NCBI GenBank assembly: GCA_030220185.1 | Contig: JASPKZ010008348.1 | Span: 1,683,501 to 1,747,500, forward strand | From: Diploptera punctata | Lineage: Eukaryota; Arthropoda; Insecta; Blattodea; Blaberidae | DNA: 64,000 bases | Direction of reading: 5' to 3' | Notes under the pieces: generated by a model | Told to the model about the DNA's origin: nothing | The model's database searches: none | The model's input: the letters and a program-made list of their open reading frames with translations, nothing else | Part shown: positions 63,408 to 64,000 of the stretch, piece by piece | Layout: every line of letters begins with the position of its first letter | Position numbering within the stretch: position 1 is the first letter of the stretch | Program-made: the position numbers and the translations under genes

Positions 63408-63655
63408 GACTGCGATAGGCAGGACATGTGGCACGAATGGGGAATGAAAGACGTGCATGGAAACTTCTTCCAGAAAAACCAGAGGGAAAACGCCCAATTG
63501 GTAGACCAAGAATTAGGTGGAAGATTAACATTAACTCTGATTTGGGGAAAGTAGATTATACAGGGAATGATTGGAAAATGTTAGCTTGTGGTAGGGATGT
63601 ATGCAGAGCTTTGTCCGCGCTGCCATGAACCTACAGTTTCGATAGTGCCATGAGT
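63408..63655 (+). pseudogene. RTE-like LINE C-terminus, copy 7
   Basis: Reads AGHVARMGNERRAWKLLPEK, then PEGKRPIGRPRIRWKINI, NSDLGKVDYTGNDWKML and ends near ALPxT. The 3' end GATAGTGCCATGAGTTAGTT is shared with other copies and is followed by (ATT)n. Confidence 0.8.
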
Positions 63656-63656
63656 T

Positions 63657-63657
63657 A

Positions 63658-63718
<61 letters not shown>
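63657..63718. repeat. (ATT)n microsatellite tail
   Basis: Follows directly the 3' end of the RTE-like copy at 63408-63655. Confidence 0.9.
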
Positions 63719-63720
<2 letters not shown>

Positions 63721-64000
63721 CCTCTAGCCATGGTTCTACACAAGGCTATTAACCCGGTCCATGGTAAACGGGACATACTATTTCGTCATAACTGTCTACA
63801 CTTGGATAATTATTGTCAGACACGTATACGGCACGGGGGTGGGTACTTAAGGCGACAAGGACCCAGTACCTCGGGATACATCGAGATCCCTGCACAGGGT
63901 AAACCTGTGAAGACTGTGACGCGACGGTCGCAGAGGCAACGTGGTACTGTATAATTAGCACAAAGGCTCAAAGAGCGGAGGTAGCAATATACAGAGAAGC
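63719..64000. other. Unresolved sequence at window end
   Basis: Overlapping open frames on both strands (63730-63954 plus, 63961-63749 minus) without recognised motifs. A repeat continuing past the window is possible. Confidence 0.3.

Overview
The window is animal, almost certainly insect, nuclear DNA: AT-rich, full of (ATT)n/(AAT)n microsatellites, and built almost entirely of transposable elements and their decayed remains. The mixture fits a large, repeat-rich insect genome: a tRNA-derived SINE with a tail beginning TTTTTCTGGGTGAGG, endonuclease/reverse-transcriptase fragments ending in AAMNLRVR-like residues, CR1-like LINEs, Penelope-like elements (PLEs), mariner and Helitron-like pieces. 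A cockroach or termite (Blattodea, possibly Periplaneta) is my best guess. That guess is from recognition, not from a search. I found no convincing host gene, rRNA, functional tRNA or CRISPR array.

Layout. 1-7600: AT-rich DNA with a LINE C-terminus (minus strand, about 1225-2060), a GC-rich degenerate tandem block (2100-3400), an RT C-terminal relic (4637-5010), a dispersed repeat (5445-6073) and a possible gag zinc-knuckle relic (6840-7440). 7624-16275: the best-preserved region. A CR1-like LINE (endonuclease plus RT, one frameshift, one altered endonuclease residue) carries in its 3' tail a 5.35-kb Penelope-like complex of a full minus copy, a partial tandem minus copy and a head-to-head plus copy. 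A 12-bp target-site duplication flanks the complex, and the LINE's own (ATT)n tail reappears on its far side. The plus copy has an open 576-codon RT + GIY-YIG frame. 16378-29500: relics, including a second copy of the 5.4-kb repeat carrying an insertion missing from the first copy, a Helitron-like non-autonomous element with internal minisatellite, an internally deleted DUF4817-type transposon, and a large imperfect inverted repeat. 29568-30885: an apparently intact mariner with perfect 30-bp inverted repeats, beside two SINEs.

31524-34617: a 3.1-kb stretch bounded by inverted repeats and containing decayed coding sequence of a protein family I recognise only as a multi-copy uncharacterised arthropod family. 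This is the best candidate for a poorly described mobile element. 34640-46900: RT relics, including an almost full-length RTE-like element with a duplicated endonuclease start, a second PLE fragment with its own hammerhead-like motif, several SINEs, and a fold-back pair of tRNA-like sequences inserted in an RT relic. 46900-64000: mostly empty AT-rich DNA with a candidate solo LTR, two minisatellites (42-bp and 41-bp units), further Helitron-like repeats, a SINE with a 14-bp target duplication, a perfect 101-bp palindrome, and a 678-bp transposon with long inverted repeats.

The genes do not form a pathway. Their links are parasitic: SINEs share their 3' end with a LINE fragment at 43362, elements are nested inside each other, and microsatellites mark LINE 3' ends. 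Boundaries marked approximate were read by eye.
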